This document shows positions 23,441-32,823 of a DNA stretch of 64,000 bases, one piece after another. Position numbers and translations under genes: made by a program. Numbering within the stretch: position 1 is the first letter of the stretch; each line of letters opens with the position of its first letter. Under the pieces are notes generated by a model that saw only the letters and a list, made by a program, of their open reading frames with translations, made no database searches and was not told the DNA's origin. Source of the DNA: WHSV01 sp050693895 (GTDB taxonomy: Bacteria; Actinomycetota; CADDZG01; WHSQ01); the NCBI GenBank assembly GCA_050693895.1, contig JBOGWS010000018.1, positions 41,727 through 105,726 of the forward strand, written 5' to 3'.

Positions 23441-24367
23441 GTGGCAGAGGCTTTCTATCTCTTGACGGGTGAGGAGTTCCTCGCGGGGGAAGCGTTGGAC
23501 AAGCTCCGAGCGGAAGCAGAGACGGATCCCCTGTCCGAGGTAACGCTCGACGCGAGCGTTCCCGCTCAACACATCATCGAGGCACTCGAGACCGCGTCCC
23601 TGCTCGGCGGAACTCGTCTCGTGGTTGTTGAGGGGGCCCAGGATCTTCGCAAGGAGCACATCGAGGCTCTCGAGCGCTACCTCGAGTCACCTTCGACGAC
23701 GTCCGTCCTCGTGGCGATTGCGTCTGGTAAGAACGCGAAGCTCACCGATCTCGCCAAGCGGGCGGGGGCGGTCGTCGGCTTGGAGGCCCCGAAGGGCCGT
23801 CGTCTTGCTTCATGGATCAAGCAACAGGCTCGAATCCACGAGCTGACCGTCGACGACAGAGCGGCCTGGGCGCTGATCGACTCGGTGGGAAACGAGCTTC
23901 GTGATCTCGATGGAGCGTTGAGCCAACTCGCTACGCAGTTGGGAACGCGCAGCAGAGTAGGGCAGTCCGAGGTGCGCAAGGCCTTCATCCGGTTGGCCGA
24001 TGAGCGCATCTACGCGTTCACGGATGCCGTCGGCGAGCGAAAGATGGCCGACGCGATGGGCACCCTGCGCAGGCTTCTGGATCAGGGGGAGCCGCCGCTC
24101 GTGCTGTTCGGCGCGCTCTCGAATCATGTACGCCGTTTGCTTCAGGCTCATCGCTTCGACTCGACGAAAGCGGCGGGGAGCTTCTTCGGAATGCCCGACT
24201 GGCGTACCGAACGACTCATGGCCCAGGCGCGTACCTACAGAGAGGAGGAGTTGATCTCGGCGATGACGTTGCTGGCGGAAACCGACGTCGAGATGAAGGG
24301 GGACGCGCCGCTGCCGCAGGTTCCACTCGAGGAGGCCGTGGCCCGCATTATCGCCGGTCGTCAGTAG
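23441..24367 (+). CDS. holA: DNA polymerase III delta subunit
   Basis: Clamp-loader delta subunit (308 aa), which opens the beta sliding clamp. The family pattern is visible: YLLTGEEFLAGEALDKL start, LVVVEGAQDL, an AAA-like lid, and the C-terminal collar helices (LLDQGEPPLVLFGALSNHVRRLLQAH). GTG 23441 is chosen because it gives this conserved N-terminus and starts 2 nt after the preceding stop; a longer frame upstream would run through the comEC end. comEC–holA adjacency is widespread in bacteria. Confidence 0.93.
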   Translation: MAEAFYLLTGEEFLAGEALDKLRAEAETDPLSEVTLDASVPAQHIIEALETASLLGGTRLVVVEGAQDLRKEHIEALERYLESPSTTSVLVAIASGKNAKLTDLAKRAGAVVGLEAPKGRRLASWIKQQARIHELTVDDRAAWALIDSVGNELRDLDGALSQLATQLGTRSRVGQSEVRKAFIRLADERIYAFTDAVGERKMADAMGTLRRLLDQGEPPLVLFGALSNHVRRLLQAHRFDSTKAAGSFFGMPDWRTERLMAQARTYREEELISAMTLLAETDVEMKGDAPLPQVPLEEAVARIIAGRQ

Positions 24368-24388
24368 GTAGCAGAGCCGAGGATTTTG

Positions 24389-24883
24389 CTATCTGCTCGA
24401 GCTGGAAGCCCTGATCTCCTCGACAAGTGCCAGAAGATCCCGCAGCTCCTCTCCCGATTGTCCCATCCCGGTCGTCTTTAGGCGCTGTCCGCCCGATCGG
24501 ATGTCGTAGACGAAGCAGTCGGCGCAGTCGACGTTCCTCGGCTCTGACGCCGCCCGTGCCCAGTCCAACGTTTGGAGCTCCTCCTCGAGTTGGCCCAGCA
24601 ACTCGGGCGGAACCTCGAGACGTTGCGGAGGAGTTGCATCACCCTCGATCTCCCCTTGTCCGTCTGAACGGATGGTGATCGTCTCCGTGGTTCCGGCGAG
24701 GCCGCCGCTTCTCCTGAAGGTCAGCAGCACGCCGGTCGATCCCGGGGCATTGGAGGGGTCCTCCGTCTCCGTCTTGGTGCCGGGGTCCGGAGCGGGGTTC
24801 TCCGCGGCAGGAGCGTCTTCGCCCTCCGAGCAGCCCAGAGCGGCGGCGACCAGGACGATCAACACAAGCGCAAGCTTTCTCAC
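24389..24883 (-). CDS. Lipoprotein with emfourin-like domain
   Basis: A 164-aa product with a lipoprotein signal peptide (LVLIVLVAAALGC, lipobox AALGC at residues ~15–19), a Pro/Asp/Thr-rich spacer and a small C-terminal domain. That domain (LTFRRSGGLAG, then LEEELQTLDW, CADCFVYDIRSGGQ, and a helix LRDLLALVEEI) follows the pattern of emfourin, an inhibitor of M4 metalloproteases. The CxxC in CADC is unusual for that fold. Convergent with holA. The family call is from pattern memory and should be treated as provisional. Confidence 0.6.
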   Translation of the reverse strand: MRKLALVLIVLVAAALGCSEGEDAPAAENPAPDPGTKTETEDPSNAPGSTGVLLTFRRSGGLAGTTETITIRSDGQGEIEGDATPPQRLEVPPELLGQLEEELQTLDWARAASEPRNVDCADCFVYDIRSGGQRLKTTGMGQSGEELRDLLALVEEIRASSSSR

Positions 24884-24967
24884 GTTCCCTTCGACCCTAT
24901 GACGGGCCGGTTTTGTTCCTGCGCGAGTAAGCGCTCTTGAAGGGGACGTTTCGCTTGAAGGACTCGG

Positions 24968-25225
24968 CTACTTGCTTAGGCGCTTGGCGAGCCGAGACTT
25001 CTTGTTGGCGGCCTTGCTCCTGTGCACGACGCCCTTCGCGGCGGCTTGGTCGTACGCTTTGGTGACGGCCGCGAGCGCCTCCACAGCAGAGTCCGAGTCA
25101 CCGCTCTCGACGGCTTGCTCGAACTGTTTGGTCTTCGTCTTGAGAGCCGAGCGAACCGCTCTGTTGCGCTGGCGCGCAGCCTCGTTCTGGCGGTTTCGCT
25201 TGATCTGACTCTTGATGTTGGCCAT
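24968..25225 (-). CDS. rpsT: 30S ribosomal protein S20
   Basis: An 85-aa, Lys/Arg/Ala-rich protein. It begins MANIKSQIKRNRQNEAARQR and ends KAANKKSRLAKRL, both diagnostic for bS20, which binds the 5' domain of 16S rRNA. ATG 25225 is chosen over the upstream GTG 25237 because it gives the canonical N-terminus. Divergent from lepA; the rpsT–lepA pairing is common in actinobacteria and other bacteria. Confidence 0.97.
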   Translation of the reverse strand: MANIKSQIKRNRQNEAARQRNRAVRSALKTKTKQFEQAVESGDSDSAVEALAAVTKAYDQAAAKGVVHRSKAANKKSRLAKRLSK

Positions 25226-25364
25226 GCGTAAGGACACCTGCTTACTAAGGGATTTCCAGCCCGGAACTCTATCAGACGCCGCCGTGCCGGCTTCTTGTGC
25301 CTACAGGCCCATCCGGCGGGAGTTCCCGCGCTCGGAAAGGGGCCGGGGCGGATATCTTGCGGAA

Positions 25365-27179
25365 ATGGACCAGAAGCACCAGCGGGCAATCGCCGTGATC
25401 GCTCATATCGATCATGGGAAGTCCACCCTGTCCGACCGACTCCTGCAACTGACGGGGACCGTGGGGGACCGAGACATGCGCGCTCAGTACCTGGACCGCA
25501 TGGACCTCGAGCGCGAGCGAGGAATCTCAATCAAGGCCGCCGCCGTCCGGATGAATTACCAGGCGAACGATGGCGAGACCTACCAGATCAACCTGATCGA
25601 CACCCCCGGCCATGTCGACTTCGGCTACGAGGTGTCTCGGTCATTGGCCGCTTGCGACGGCGTACTGCTCCTGGTGGACGCAGCTCAGGGAATCGAAGCT
25701 CAAACGCTGACGAACCTCTACCTGGCGGTCGATTCGGGCCTCGAGGTCATTCCGATTCTCAACAAGATCGATCTCCCCGCGGCTCAGCCGGAGAAGTACG
25801 CGCAGGAGCTGGCGCAGTTGATCGGGTGTGAGCTCGACGAAGTCCATCAGATCTCCGCAAAGACCGGCGAAGGGGTCGCCCAGCTTCTCGAGGAGATCGT
25901 CGAGAGGGTCTCGCCTCCAAAGGGCGACCCCGGCGCTCCTCTGAGAGCGCTCGTGTTCGACTCGGTATACGACGCCTATCGTGGAGTCATCGCTTACCTG
26001 CGAGTTGTCGACGGCCGCATCAAGTCGCGCGAGGAGATCGCGTTCATGGTGACCGGCGTCGAGGTCGAAGCCGACGAGATCGGCATCATGGCCCCCGACC
26101 CTACGCCGATGCCCGAGCTCGAGACCGGAGAGGTCGGTTATCTCATCTCGGGGATAAAGGAGGTACGGCTCGCCAAGGTCGGCGACACCGTCACCACCCG
26201 CAACAACCGAGCTGCCGAGCCGTTGCCGGGTTACCGGGAGCCGAAGCCCATGGTCTTCGCCGGAATCTATCCAATCGAGGGTGACGACTTTCCGCTGTTG
26301 CGCGACGCGCTGGACAAGTTGCAATTGAACGACGCCGCGCTCGTCTACGAACCCGAGTCCTCGACTGCCCTTGGCTTCGGCTTTCGTTGCGGATTCCTTG
26401 GTCTACTGCACATGGAGATCGTGCGCGAGCGACTCGAGCGCGAGTTCGACCTCTCGCTTATCGCAACCGCCCCGAGTGTCGGTTACGAGATCGAGCTCAC
26501 CAGCGGCCAGCGAATCGAGGTGCACAACCCAACCGACATGCCCGACCCCTCGCAGATCGAGAGCATTTTCGAGCCGTACGTCGACGTGACGGTTGTCACC
26601 CCAACCGACTACACCGGTACAGTCATGCAGTTGTGCCAGGGCAGACGCGGTGACCTTCAGGGGATGAACTATCTCTCGCCGGAGCGTGTCGAGATCCACT
26701 ACAAGATGCCGCTCGGTGAGATCATCTTCGACTTCTTCGACCAGTTGAAGTCGCAGACCAAAGGATACGCGTCACTGGACTACGAATCGGCTGGCATGCA
26801 ACCGTCGAAGCTCGTGCGCGTCGACGTTCTGCTCAACGCGCAACCGGTTGATGCGTTCTCGACGATCGTTCATCGAGACAAGGCCTACGAGTACGGCAAG
26901 ACGATGACAGAACGACTGCGGAAGTTGATCCCGCGCCAACTCTTCGACGTGCCGATCCAGGCAGCAATCGGGTCGCGCATCATCTCGAGGGAAACGGTCA
27001 AGGCCAAGCGCAAAGACGTCACGGCCAAGTGCTACGGCGGTGACATCACGAGAAAGCGCAAACTCCTCGAACGTCAGAAGGAAGGTAAGCGGCGGATGAA
27101 GCAGATCGGGACCGTCGAGGTCCCACAGACGGCCTTCATCGAGGCACTGCGCGTCGACAGCGATGGGGCGAGCTCGTGA
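25365..27179 (+). CDS. lepA: Elongation factor 4 (back-translocase LepA)
   Basis: A 604-aa ribosome-associated GTPase. G1 is AHIDHGKST (~residue 13), G2/G3 are RGISI and DTPGHVDF, and G4 is NKIDLP. The LepA-specific C-terminal domain is present (YGGDITRKRKLLERQKEGKRRMK). ATG 25365 gives the usual short N-terminus (MDQKHQRAIAVIAH); the frame stays open for 51 codons before it, but that stretch has no family similarity. Overlaps hemW by 4 nt. Confidence 0.96.
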   Translation: MDQKHQRAIAVIAHIDHGKSTLSDRLLQLTGTVGDRDMRAQYLDRMDLERERGISIKAAAVRMNYQANDGETYQINLIDTPGHVDFGYEVSRSLAACDGVLLLVDAAQGIEAQTLTNLYLAVDSGLEVIPILNKIDLPAAQPEKYAQELAQLIGCELDEVHQISAKTGEGVAQLLEEIVERVSPPKGDPGAPLRALVFDSVYDAYRGVIAYLRVVDGRIKSREEIAFMVTGVEVEADEIGIMAPDPTPMPELETGEVGYLISGIKEVRLAKVGDTVTTRNNRAAEPLPGYREPKPMVFAGIYPIEGDDFPLLRDALDKLQLNDAALVYEPESSTALGFGFRCGFLGLLHMEIVRERLEREFDLSLIATAPSVGYEIELTSGQRIEVHNPTDMPDPSQIESIFEPYVDVTVVTPTDYTGTVMQLCQGRRGDLQGMNYLSPERVEIHYKMPLGEIIFDFFDQLKSQTKGYASLDYESAGMQPSKLVRVDVLLNAQPVDAFSTIVHRDKAYEYGKTMTERLRKLIPRQLFDVPIQAAIGSRIISRETVKAKRKDVTAKCYGGDITRKRKLLERQKEGKRRMKQIGTVEVPQTAFIEALRVDSDGASS

Positions 27180-28354
27180 CTGTCGCGATCGCACCGTCGG
27201 GCAACTGCAGCGGAGCGTGGTCGGCCAAGCCGGGCTTCGGCGTATACGTGCACATCCCGTTCTGCCGTCACCGCTGTCACTACTGCGACTTCAACACCTA
27301 CGAGGGCCTCGACGCGCTCTTCGCGCCCTACGTCGACGCGCTGGTCGCGGACATCGGCCGGTGGGACGGCGAGTCCTCTCACGCCACTTCGGTCTTCTTC
27401 GGTGGAGGCACGCCCACTTTGCTCGCGCCGGAACAGCTCGGTCGTGTCCTCGCGGCAGTGAGAGCGCGCACCGGGTTCGAGGACGATGCCGAGATCACCG
27501 TCGAGGTGAATCCGGAGACCGTCGACGAGGCGACCTTCCTCGCGCTGCTCGGGGCCGGCTTCAACCGCTTCTCTATCGGAATCCAGAGCCTGGCGCCGCA
27601 TGTGCTCGAGGGCCTGGGGCGCACGCACTCGGCCGACAGAGCACTCGAAGCTCTGGCCGCGGCGCGACGAGCCGGGGTATCCGACCTCAATGCCGATCTC
27701 ATCTACGGCTCGCCGTGGGAGCGGCCCGGCGACTGGGCTCACTCACTCGAGGGCGTCATCGATGCGGGAACGGATCACGTCAGCGCCTATGCCCTGACGG
27801 TCGAGGAGGGCACGCCGCTTCACACTCTGGTCGCTACCGGAAGGGTGCCCGACGTCGACGGCGACGTTCAGGCCGAGCGGCATGCCGTCGCGGATGAGTT
27901 TCTATGTGCAGCGGGTTTCGACCGGTACGAGACATCGAACTGGGCACGGCCGGGCCGAGCGTCACGTCACAACGTCCTCTACTGGAGTGGAGGGAACTAC
28001 GCGGGCTTCGGCGCGGGTGCTCACGCTCACGTCGACGGGCGCAGGTGGTGGTCCGAGCGGTTGCCGCGCGACTTCATCTCGGCGGTAGAGGAAGGCGTCG
28101 GCACCGAGGCCGGCTTCGAGCAACTCGATGATTCTCAACGCGGTCCCGAAGCACTCATGCTGGGGCTCCGATTGTCATCGGGCGTCGACTTGAGCGAGCT
28201 GAAGCGTCTCTACGGCGAGGAGTTTCTCGCCGAACGCGAGCCGACGATCGAGCAACTCGTGGGCTCGGGACTCCTCGAGCGGTCGAGGAGTTGGCTGCGG
28301 CTGACGGAGCGGTCGACGATGCTTGCCAACGACATCATCTGCCGCCTGCTGTGA
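27176..28354 (+). CDS. hemW: Heme chaperone HemW (radical SAM)
   Basis: A 392-aa radical SAM protein of the HemW/HemN-like family. The cluster motif is CRHRCHYC (CxxxCxxC) at ~residue 30, followed by FFGGGTPT and the C-terminal HemN-like domain. HemW lacks the CNLC-type extra Cys of true HemN, and none is seen here; the family delivers heme rather than acting as coproporphyrinogen oxidase. GTG start in a GTGA overlap with lepA; the usual lepA–hemW–hrcA neighbourhood supports the call. Confidence 0.92.
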   Translation: MTVAIAPSGNCSGAWSAKPGFGVYVHIPFCRHRCHYCDFNTYEGLDALFAPYVDALVADIGRWDGESSHATSVFFGGGTPTLLAPEQLGRVLAAVRARTGFEDDAEITVEVNPETVDEATFLALLGAGFNRFSIGIQSLAPHVLEGLGRTHSADRALEALAAARRAGVSDLNADLIYGSPWERPGDWAHSLEGVIDAGTDHVSAYALTVEEGTPLHTLVATGRVPDVDGDVQAERHAVADEFLCAAGFDRYETSNWARPGRASRHNVLYWSGGNYAGFGAGAHAHVDGRRWWSERLPRDFISAVEEGVGTEAGFEQLDDSQRGPEALMLGLRLSSGVDLSELKRLYGEEFLAEREPTIEQLVGSGLLERSRSWLRLTERSTMLANDIICRLL

Positions 28355-28833
28355 CCGGCCCTCTCTATGTCTCGGTTAGCGGCTCGGGCGATGCGTCTCC
28401 GGAGATGAGCGCCCACGCTGAGAAGGTCGGCTCTCTGCTTGCCGAAGCCGGTGCGATTGTGGTGTGCGGAGGTCTCGGAGGTGTGATGGAAGCGGCCTGC
28501 AAGGGGGCCAAGTCCGCAGGTGGCACCACGGTCGGAATTCTTCCCGGCATGGTGCGCTCCGACGCCAACGACTTCGTCGACATCGCACTTCCAACCGGAC
28601 TCGGTGAGTCGCGCAACGCCCTCGTGGCGCGCGCCGCGGACGCACTGATTGCGATCGGGGGAGAGTTCGGCACCCTGTCCGAGATCGGCTTGGCTCTGAA
28701 GATCGGCAAGCCCGTCGTCGGGCTCGGCACCTGGGAGTTGCACAGACGCGGCGAGGTCGTGGATGCGATCAAACCCGCGGCCACACCGGCGGAGGCCGTG
28801 AACCTGGCGCTGAGGCTCGCGGATGGGGGCTGA
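28351..28833 (+). CDS. SLOG-fold protein, TIGR00725 family
   Basis: A 160-aa Rossmann-like protein related to LOG/DprA. It has YVSVSGSGDAS, the glycine-rich GGLGGVMEAACKGAKSAGGTTVGILPG region, and IGGEFGTLSEIGLALK in place of the PGGxGTxxE of cytokinin-activating LOG. The family probably binds a nucleotide or nucleotide sugar; no reaction is established. GTG 28351 is used because it starts inside the hemW stop (GTGA). Last gene of the lepA–hemW transcript. Confidence 0.8.
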   Translation: MTGPLYVSVSGSGDASPEMSAHAEKVGSLLAEAGAIVVCGGLGGVMEAACKGAKSAGGTTVGILPGMVRSDANDFVDIALPTGLGESRNALVARAADALIAIGGEFGTLSEIGLALKIGKPVVGLGTWELHRRGEVVDAIKPAATPAEAVNLALRLADGG

Positions 28834-28858
28834 GCCGCAAGGCAAAACTGGCATCGAC

Positions 28859-29112
28859 GGGGGGAATTGGGTGGGGGCGCGCTTTTCGAGCCCGCTCAGG
28901 TCGGATCTCGCAACGCCGCCCAGGAAACGGTTCGTATTTGGAACGCGGCCCAGGAATTCGTTCGTAGCGAACCAAACGCCGGGCGACGTTCGGCTCCAGC
29001 ATGAGCGGGCAGAACCAGCCGAATCCCCTTCAACCTTCCCGCCTCGATGCCGGTTTTTTGGGTTCGGTTTCGGAGTTTCGGGTTTGGGTTTCGGGGTTGG
29101 GGTTTCGGGTTC
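28859..29112. repeat. G-rich, quadruplex-prone intergenic tract
   Basis: This gap lies between the ends of two convergent genes. At 28859–28879 there is G6-AATT-GGG-T-GGGGG. At 29054–29112 there is T6 followed by irregular repeats of GGGTTT/GGTTTCG with at least five runs of three or more G spaced by 2–4 nt, which fits the G-quadruplex pattern on the plus strand. Between them, a 19-nt sequence starting GCCCAGGAA recurs with two mismatches at 28918 and 28948. No coding signal is seen here. Confidence 0.6.
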
Positions 29113-29125
29113 CCCGCCGCCGCCC

Positions 29126-30367
29126 CTAGAACTCCACCCACTCGAAGTGCATGCCGTCGGGGACCAGCCAGTCGCCGCCCCATGTGAATCCGTGCTCGCG
29201 CATCACGCTGACGAGCCTGCGGTCGAGATTGGGGCGTATGCCGGTCGGGTTCTCCGAGGCGTTGAAGTCGACGGCAATGCCCCACGCGTGATGGCTGAGA
29301 CGATGCCGAGGCCCCGCGTTTATGAAGCGAGCTCCGAAGCATCCGGCGTATTGCTCCGGTTGAATCGTGTAGCCGAGGTCGCGCGCGACGACCTCTTTCA
29401 GCGCCGCTCGTAACTGTGGGATGAGCCACCGGTGGCACACGACCTCGCCGACCACCGGAAGAGTCGCGCCCCTGATGTTGCGCGTTTGCCACGCCTCGGC
29501 GATCTCGATGAAGCGGTCGCCGGGAATCGGCCGAGCCGAGAACTCCCCGAAGTTGGCTTTGATGATCAGCTGCGGCAATACGGAATCGCCGTAGCGAAGG
29601 AACGGGTTCACGCCGCTAGGGCGAAGCCGCAACGGTTGCCCCGGTTCGAGCAGACTTCTGAGTTTCCGTTCGACGAGCCCCGACTTTGCCCTTTGGTTGA
29701 GCCGGATGAGCAGGAAACGGTCGCCACCATCCCATGGTTTGGGGGCCGGGCCAGCGGTCAGAGCTTCGTATCCACCAGTCGTGACGTCGTCGACCACTCC
29801 GGCAACGGTCAGGTTTCCGGTCTGCAGTCGGAGGACAACCCCCGTGCCTCCGCCTCTGAGCTCCTCAGAGGTTCGCGGAAAGAGAGTCTCGCCCTCGTCG
29901 AGCGACCGCACCTTGTCTCTGTCGGCCGGAGAAACGAACTCCGCGTAGTCGGCTGGGTTGACGTATGCGTTCTCGAACGGAATAGCCATGCCGCCGGGGG
30001 TTCGATCAAGAACCGTGCCGTCCGAGTTGCGGGACGACTCGATCCAATCGAGGCCGGCATCGATGGTCGCAACGGAGCGCACACGCGACGTGCGCTCCAG
30101 GATGCGCTGCGCCCTTGCAGGCAGTCCTCCCGGAGCCCACGCCAGCAACACGCTGCGCAGAGGAGCGACCTTGGACGGCTCCTCGGTGTGGGCCTTCGTG
30201 ATTCTCTCGATGGATTCACCACGATCGGTTGCCTCGACCCCGTCCGGCTGCGCGGGCTCCGGTTCTGCATCCGTCAATGCCGCGGCTCCCATCATCACGA
30301 GCCCACCCAATAGCAGACCGACGAGCGCGCAAGCGCCGCGAAACAGACCGCGCCGAACACCGCTCAC
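29126..30367 (-). CDS. VanY-type D-alanyl-D-alanine carboxypeptidase
   Basis: A 413-aa protein with an N-terminal membrane anchor (GACALVGLLLGGLVMMGAAAL) and a C-terminal M15 peptidase domain. Zinc ligands appear in SHHAWGIAVDFN (H and D) and DGMHFEW (H), both close to the C-terminus as in the family. It trims or remodels peptidoglycan stem peptides outside the membrane. GTG 30367 overlaps the anti-sigma stop (GTGA); upstream residues in this frame have no similarity. Third gene of the ECF sigma operon, so it is probably an envelope-stress output. Confidence 0.85.
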   Translation of the reverse strand: MSGVRRGLFRGACALVGLLLGGLVMMGAAALTDAEPEPAQPDGVEATDRGESIERITKAHTEEPSKVAPLRSVLLAWAPGGLPARAQRILERTSRVRSVATIDAGLDWIESSRNSDGTVLDRTPGGMAIPFENAYVNPADYAEFVSPADRDKVRSLDEGETLFPRTSEELRGGGTGVVLRLQTGNLTVAGVVDDVTTGGYEALTAGPAPKPWDGGDRFLLIRLNQRAKSGLVERKLRSLLEPGQPLRLRPSGVNPFLRYGDSVLPQLIIKANFGEFSARPIPGDRFIEIAEAWQTRNIRGATLPVVGEVVCHRWLIPQLRAALKEVVARDLGYTIQPEQYAGCFGARFINAGPRHRLSHHAWGIAVDFNASENPTGIRPNLDRRLVSVMREHGFTWGGDWLVPDGMHFEWVEF

Positions 30368-32235
30368 TGCAGGCTCCTCGCGATCATGTAGGCCGTCGCA
30401 AGTTCCCCGGACGGTACGGTGACCGACCGATAGACACCATCGTCGATCCACTCGAGCTGGCCTCGGTTCAACAGCCAGCGGGCCTCCACACCCTCCAGGT
30501 CGTAGAGCTGTGACGCCTCGCTCGTCGGGACGAGGGTCTTGATGCTCGGCGAATGCGCAACGCGAATACCGTCACCGTCGTACTCTGCCTCGAGGCCCCG
30601 GTAATAGACGGTGATGCTCTTGCCGCTCGTCTTCGACTTGCTGAGCACCGCGGCGCTAGGACGGTAACCGTCGGGGAGCTGCGCAGGCTCTTTCACGAAG
30701 GCGATGCCTGCCACCGTCTCGATATCGAGGCGCCGAACGGTTGACTTCTTCGTGCGCGCCACGTTGCGCGGCAGCCGTTCGCCGCGGACCTCGAGCGAGG
30801 ACGCAACGGCCAGGAGCTCGGCCCGTGAGAGGTTCGATTCGAGATAGAGGTGACGGTCTCCGGCGGTGATCTCGACGCGTCGCTTGAGGGTCTCTGTCGC
30901 TGGCTGGTAATAGGCCCAACCACCATTGTCGAGCCGGATCTCCTCGGCACTTGCCGGCAGCACGAGGTCGCTCGAGGTGGTGCCGGTGACCTTGAGCCAC
31001 GTCATGCCACTCGACCAGCTCGTAACCCAGCGGTTTTCACCGGTTCGCCCGAAACGATGCGGATCGAGTCCCGCGGTGTAGCCGGGCTGCAGCCATCCCC
31101 TTCCCGGCTCGTCTACCTCATCGAACTCTCCAGATCGAATGGTTCCGTCCACCGGGACCGAGAAGATCCGGCGACTGATGGGGTCGCGTTCGAAACGGTT
31201 GGCCCTCACCTCGAGCAAGGTTGTTCCCGCCCTGTCCTCGTAGCCCTCCATCTTCGCCCACGACGAACGTCCCCTGGCCGTGCCGGCGCGCACCTCGAAG
31301 CGAAGTGGGAACCACGTCTGCTCGTCAAGCCATATGTCGACGGGATCGAGTGGATGGAACGAGCGCCAGAGCCCCGCGGGTTGCAGAGCCGTAACCAGCG
31401 GGAGCGCCTCCTTGAAAGGCATGTGCACCCTTATCGCCTGCCTGCCCGCAACACGACCCCGTTCGAGCACTTCGAAGTTTCCCGAGCTCGCAAGAGTCTC
31501 GAGCGGCACGATGATGTCGGTAGGAAGCGTGCTCGTTCCATCGAATGGCTGCCGCGCCACGACGGTTCGCTCCGAGGTGCCTTGCGGCACGGAGCACTCG
31601 AGCAGCACTTCCACCGGGCATGTGTGCGGTTGCTCGATCCACCATCGGCTTGGTCCCGCAATCAGGTCGACGTCGTTCGCCGGCCAGCGTGGATCCGGAT
31701 ACGTGGTCAGGTCGCGAACCTTCAGGCGGAAGCGCTCGGGGGCCTGGAAGAAGACCTGGGCGCTGAAACGCCGTTGATCGACCTGTGCGGGGTAGCCCCT
31801 TTCGACAATCGAGAAGGATGCTCTGTAGGTCGATAGGTCCTGAGCCGCGGTTCTCACCTGTTCGATGATCTGAGACGCGTTTGCACTCTGAGGCTGTCTC
31901 TCCGAGAAAGGGAGTGAGGTTGCCAATACCAGGAGTGCGGCCACGACCGCCGCGACCGCCGCGATGCGCGCACCCGAGCGCCATTCTCGCCGGCGAGCGA
32001 CGCGCGGCCCCTCGCTCCAAATCTGCGACATGATCGAGTCACTCAGGTCCGGCACGGATTCGGCACTCTGAACCCGCAGGGCGCTGCGCGCGCGCCTCAG
32101 ATCGTGCTCATAGGCTCGGCAGGAAGCGCAGGTTTCAAGATGGTCTTCGACGGCCCTCGACGAACGCTCGTCCAATTCCCCGTCGAGCCGGGCGGAAATG
32201 TCGGCGCGCAGGGAGTCACAGGTGTCAGTTTTCAT
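30364..32235 (-). CDS. Anti-sigma factor with zinc finger and large extracytoplasmic domain
   Basis: A 623-aa membrane protein. N-terminal zinc-binding anti-sigma domain with the H-x3-C-x2-C motif HLETCASC (~residue 33), a single membrane segment at ~residues 89–107 (IAAVAAVVAALLVLATSL), then a large outer part with two LolA/MucB-like lipoprotein-sorting folds (SFSIVERGYPAQVDQRRFSA; LEVRANRFERDP). The outer domain probably senses a lipid or envelope signal and the inner domain holds the ECF sigma factor. It overlaps the sigma gene by 11 nt, which fits fixed stoichiometry. Confidence 0.87.
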   Translation of the reverse strand: MKTDTCDSLRADISARLDGELDERSSRAVEDHLETCASCRAYEHDLRRARSALRVQSAESVPDLSDSIMSQIWSEGPRVARRREWRSGARIAAVAAVVAALLVLATSLPFSERQPQSANASQIIEQVRTAAQDLSTYRASFSIVERGYPAQVDQRRFSAQVFFQAPERFRLKVRDLTTYPDPRWPANDVDLIAGPSRWWIEQPHTCPVEVLLECSVPQGTSERTVVARQPFDGTSTLPTDIIVPLETLASSGNFEVLERGRVAGRQAIRVHMPFKEALPLVTALQPAGLWRSFHPLDPVDIWLDEQTWFPLRFEVRAGTARGRSSWAKMEGYEDRAGTTLLEVRANRFERDPISRRIFSVPVDGTIRSGEFDEVDEPGRGWLQPGYTAGLDPHRFGRTGENRWVTSWSSGMTWLKVTGTTSSDLVLPASAEEIRLDNGGWAYYQPATETLKRRVEITAGDRHLYLESNLSRAELLAVASSLEVRGERLPRNVARTKKSTVRRLDIETVAGIAFVKEPAQLPDGYRPSAAVLSKSKTSGKSITVYYRGLEAEYDGDGIRVAHSPSIKTLVPTSEASQLYDLEGVEARWLLNRGQLEWIDDGVYRSVTVPSGELATAYMIARSLQ

Positions 32236-32782
32236 GGTTGCCCTCTTGGATCTCGTCGCTGAGGACGCGCGCCACGGTGTCGCGTGCTCGGTGAACGCGG
32301 CTCTTTACAGTCCCAACGGGGATCCCCATTGTTTCAGCGACGTCCGCGTAACTCTGGCCGAGGATGTCGATCATGACGAGCGGTTCTCGGAGTTCCAACG
32401 GCAGAGAGGTCACCGCCTCGCGCACCTCGATGCCAAGCTCCGTCCGAACAGGGGCCCGTTCAGGCTGCGCTTCGATGACGTCCGTCACCTTGCGTCGTCG
32501 CTGATTCCGCCGGACCTCGTCCAGGGCGCAGTTGCGAGCGATCGAGAAGAGCCAGGTCGAGAACTTGCTCTCACCTCTGTAGCGATGGAGGAAGCGGAAG
32601 GCCCGTACGAAGGCATCCTGGGTGACGTCGTCCGCCATGGCCGAGTTCCCAAGAAGATGAAAGCAGAGCCGCCATACGTCTCCCTGATAGGCGCGCACGA
32701 GAGATTCGAACGCGACCGGATCCCCGTGCCGGGCTTTTGCAACGACCTGTGGGTGGGGCTCGTGCACGCCGTCCCCCCGCAT
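32225..32782 (-). CDS. ECF-family RNA polymerase sigma factor
   Basis: A 185-aa sigma-70-related factor. Region 2 has DVTQDAFVRAFRFLHRYRGESKFSTWLFSIARN; region 4 has a helix-turn-helix, SYADVAETMGIPVGTVKSRVHRAR. No region 1 or 3. ATG 32782 is the longest start but lacks an SD sequence. An in-frame GTG at 32767 has GGGGGGA just before it and may be the true start, losing five residues. It is followed by its anti-sigma factor and preceded by an ECF-type promoter, so self-activation is likely. Confidence 0.93.
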   Translation of the reverse strand: MRGDGVHEPHPQVVAKARHGDPVAFESLVRAYQGDVWRLCFHLLGNSAMADDVTQDAFVRAFRFLHRYRGESKFSTWLFSIARNCALDEVRRNQRRRKVTDVIEAQPERAPVRTELGIEVREAVTSLPLELREPLVMIDILGQSYADVAETMGIPVGTVKSRVHRARDTVARVLSDEIQEGNHEN

Positions 32783-32823
32783 CGGCTATGGCGAAAACTC
32801 ATGTTCGCACCTCACGCCAACTC

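Noticed and set aside
28918..28966. 19-nt direct repeat with 30-nt period as a CRISPR or iteron
   Set aside because: Only two copies with mismatches and no array; too little to call.
30850..31836. 328-codon frame antisense to the anti-sigma gene
   Set aside because: The minus-strand protein has clear domains; the antisense frame is a by-product of codon bias.
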